A DNA stretch of 64,000 bases, taken from Acidobacteriaceae bacterium (GTDB taxonomy: Bacteria > Acidobacteriota > Terriglobia > Terriglobales > Acidobacteriaceae). Of the stretch, positions 63,246 to 64,000 are shown in pieces (position 1 is the stretch's first letter; the number at the start of each line of letters is the position of its first letter). The DNA lies in NCBI GenBank assembly GCA_025355505.1, contig JANXZM010000096.1, forward strand, positions 62,001 through 126,000, written 5' to 3'. Under the pieces are notes generated by a model. It had not been told where the DNA came from, did no database searches, and saw nothing but the letters and a program-made list of their open reading frames with translations. Made by a program: the position numbers and the translations under genes.

Positions 63246-64000
63246 ATGCCGGCCATCAAATTTCGTGGTGTGGACTTCATCGACTTCGACACGTTGCTGA
63301 ACGACGACGAGCGCCTGGTGCGCGATACCGCGCGCAAGTTCATCGAAGACAACCTCGTCCCGATCATCGAGGAGTGCAACCGCGCCGGCCGCTTCCCGCG
63401 CGAATTGGTGAAGCCCATGGCCGATCTCGGATTCTTCGGCGCCTCGCTGAACGGCTACGGCTGCGCCGGCATGTCGAACGTCGAATATGGCCTGGTCACG
63501 CAGGAACTGGAACGCGGAGATTCCGGCGTGCGCTCGTTTGTCAGCGTGCAGTCGGCGCTGGTGATGTATCCGATTTATACCTTTGGCACTGACGAGCAGA
63601 AAAACACCTGGCTGCCCGCGATGCAGAAAGGCGAAAAACTAGGCTGCTTCGGATTGACCGAGCCCGACTTCGGGTCGAATCCCGGCGGCATGAGGACGCG
63701 CGCTCGTAAAGTTGGAAAAGAATATGTGTTGAACGGCGAAAAGATGTGGATCACCTCGGGCACGATCGCCGATGTGGCGGTGATCTGGGCCAAGGTCAGT
63801 TCCGAAGATGACGAAGATGTCGTTCGCGGTTTTCTGGTGGAGACCGACCGTCCTGGATTCAAGGCCGATGACATTCACGGGAAATGGTCGCTGCGCGCTT
63901 CGGTGACATCAGGCTTGTCGCTCCAGGATGTGCGGATCCCCGAATCGAACCTGTTGCCGGGAACGGGCGGATTGAAGTCTCCGCTAATGTGCCTGAACCA
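63246..64000 (+). CDS. Acyl-CoA dehydrogenase, glutaryl-CoA dehydrogenase-like (partial)
   Basis: The gene runs off the end of the window; about 251 codons are visible from ATG 63246 (MPAIKFRGVDFIDFDTLLND). The N-terminal helical domain, the FAD-site segment GCFGLTEPDFGSNPGGMRT, and EYVLNGEKMWITSGTIADVA are standard for the family. The EPDFGSNPGGM stretch and the opening favour the glutaryl-CoA dehydrogenase group, which oxidises and decarboxylates glutaryl-CoA in lysine/tryptophan catabolism. The catalytic Glu lies beyond the window, so substrate class is provisional. Confidence 0.88.
   Translation, partial: MPAIKFRGVDFIDFDTLLNDDERLVRDTARKFIEDNLVPIIEECNRAGRFPRELVKPMADLGFFGASLNGYGCAGMSNVEYGLVTQELERGDSGVRSFVSVQSALVMYPIYTFGTDEQKNTWLPAMQKGEKLGCFGLTEPDFGSNPGGMRTRARKVGKEYVLNGEKMWITSGTIADVAVIWAKVSSEDDEDVVRGFLVETDRPGFKADDIHGKWSLRASVTSGLSLQDVRIPESNLLPGTGGLKSPLMCLN

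Noticed and set aside
1..64000. Insertion sequence, prophage or CRISPR array
   Set aside because: I saw no transposase, integrase, phage structural gene or evenly spaced identical repeats; the repeats present are short palindromes and simple arrays.

Overview
The window looks like a chromosomal segment of an Acidobacteriota bacterium, close to the Koribacter/Sulfotelmatobacter side of the phylum. The evidence is the moderately high GC content and several gene families that are hallmarks of that phylum: three VWFA-related secreted proteins, a very large Oar-like TonB-dependent receptor with an N-terminal carboxypeptidase-regulatory domain, a TIGR03803-type propeller protein beside an ECF sigma factor and a Ser/Thr kinase with TPRs, paired MacB-like permeases without an ATPase, and clustered CRTAC1/ASPIC-UnbV proteins. 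The species assignment is inference. I saw no rRNA, tRNA, CRISPR array, transposase or prophage module.

Layout. 0-7 kb: a glycosyltransferase, then the translation operon infC-rpmI-rplT-pheS-pheT. In it infC appears to start on AUC, pheS has an enlarged N-terminus and pheT lacks the EMAP/OB tRNA-binding domain. 7-14 kb: a VapBC-type pair, an aminotransferase, a coiled-coil protein with zapA and a probable 6S RNA, then lgt, an RluD-type pseudouridine synthase and the first VWFA protein. 13.8-15.2 kb: a frameshifted DUF3052-like gene, a small secreted charged protein, and a second small secreted protein broken by an amber codon. 15.5-23 kb: the TonB-dependent receptor, two divergent VWFA proteins and an MglA-type GTPase. 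23-32 kb: an ABC-F protein, two more toxin-antitoxin pairs, a Nudix hydrolase, a MidA-like methyltransferase and two MacB-like permeases. 32-38 kb: TIGR03803 protein / ECF sigma / TPR kinase. 38-47 kb: 3-hydroxyacyl-CoA dehydrogenase, hemerythrin protein, a fused double permease with a NitT/TauT-type ATPase, malQ and a PpiD/SurA-like chaperone. 47-52 kb: a GH2 enzyme resembling exo-beta-D-glucosaminidases and an APC permease. 52-63 kb: a five-gene minus-strand run of pentaheme cytochrome-TPR protein, CRTAC1 protein, giant TPR-CRTAC1 protein, DUF3800 protein and CRTAC1 protein. The window ends inside an acyl-CoA dehydrogenase gene.

The best candidate for an undescribed system is the 51.9-63.0 kb run. 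It joins a membrane-anchored five-heme cytochrome, three exported propeller/UnbV proteins and an AT-richer DUF3800 gene whose stop overlaps the next start by 4 nt. Its function cannot be read from sequence. Intergenic gaps also carry several families of short dispersed inverted repeats, including a perfect 31-bp pair between pheS and pheT.
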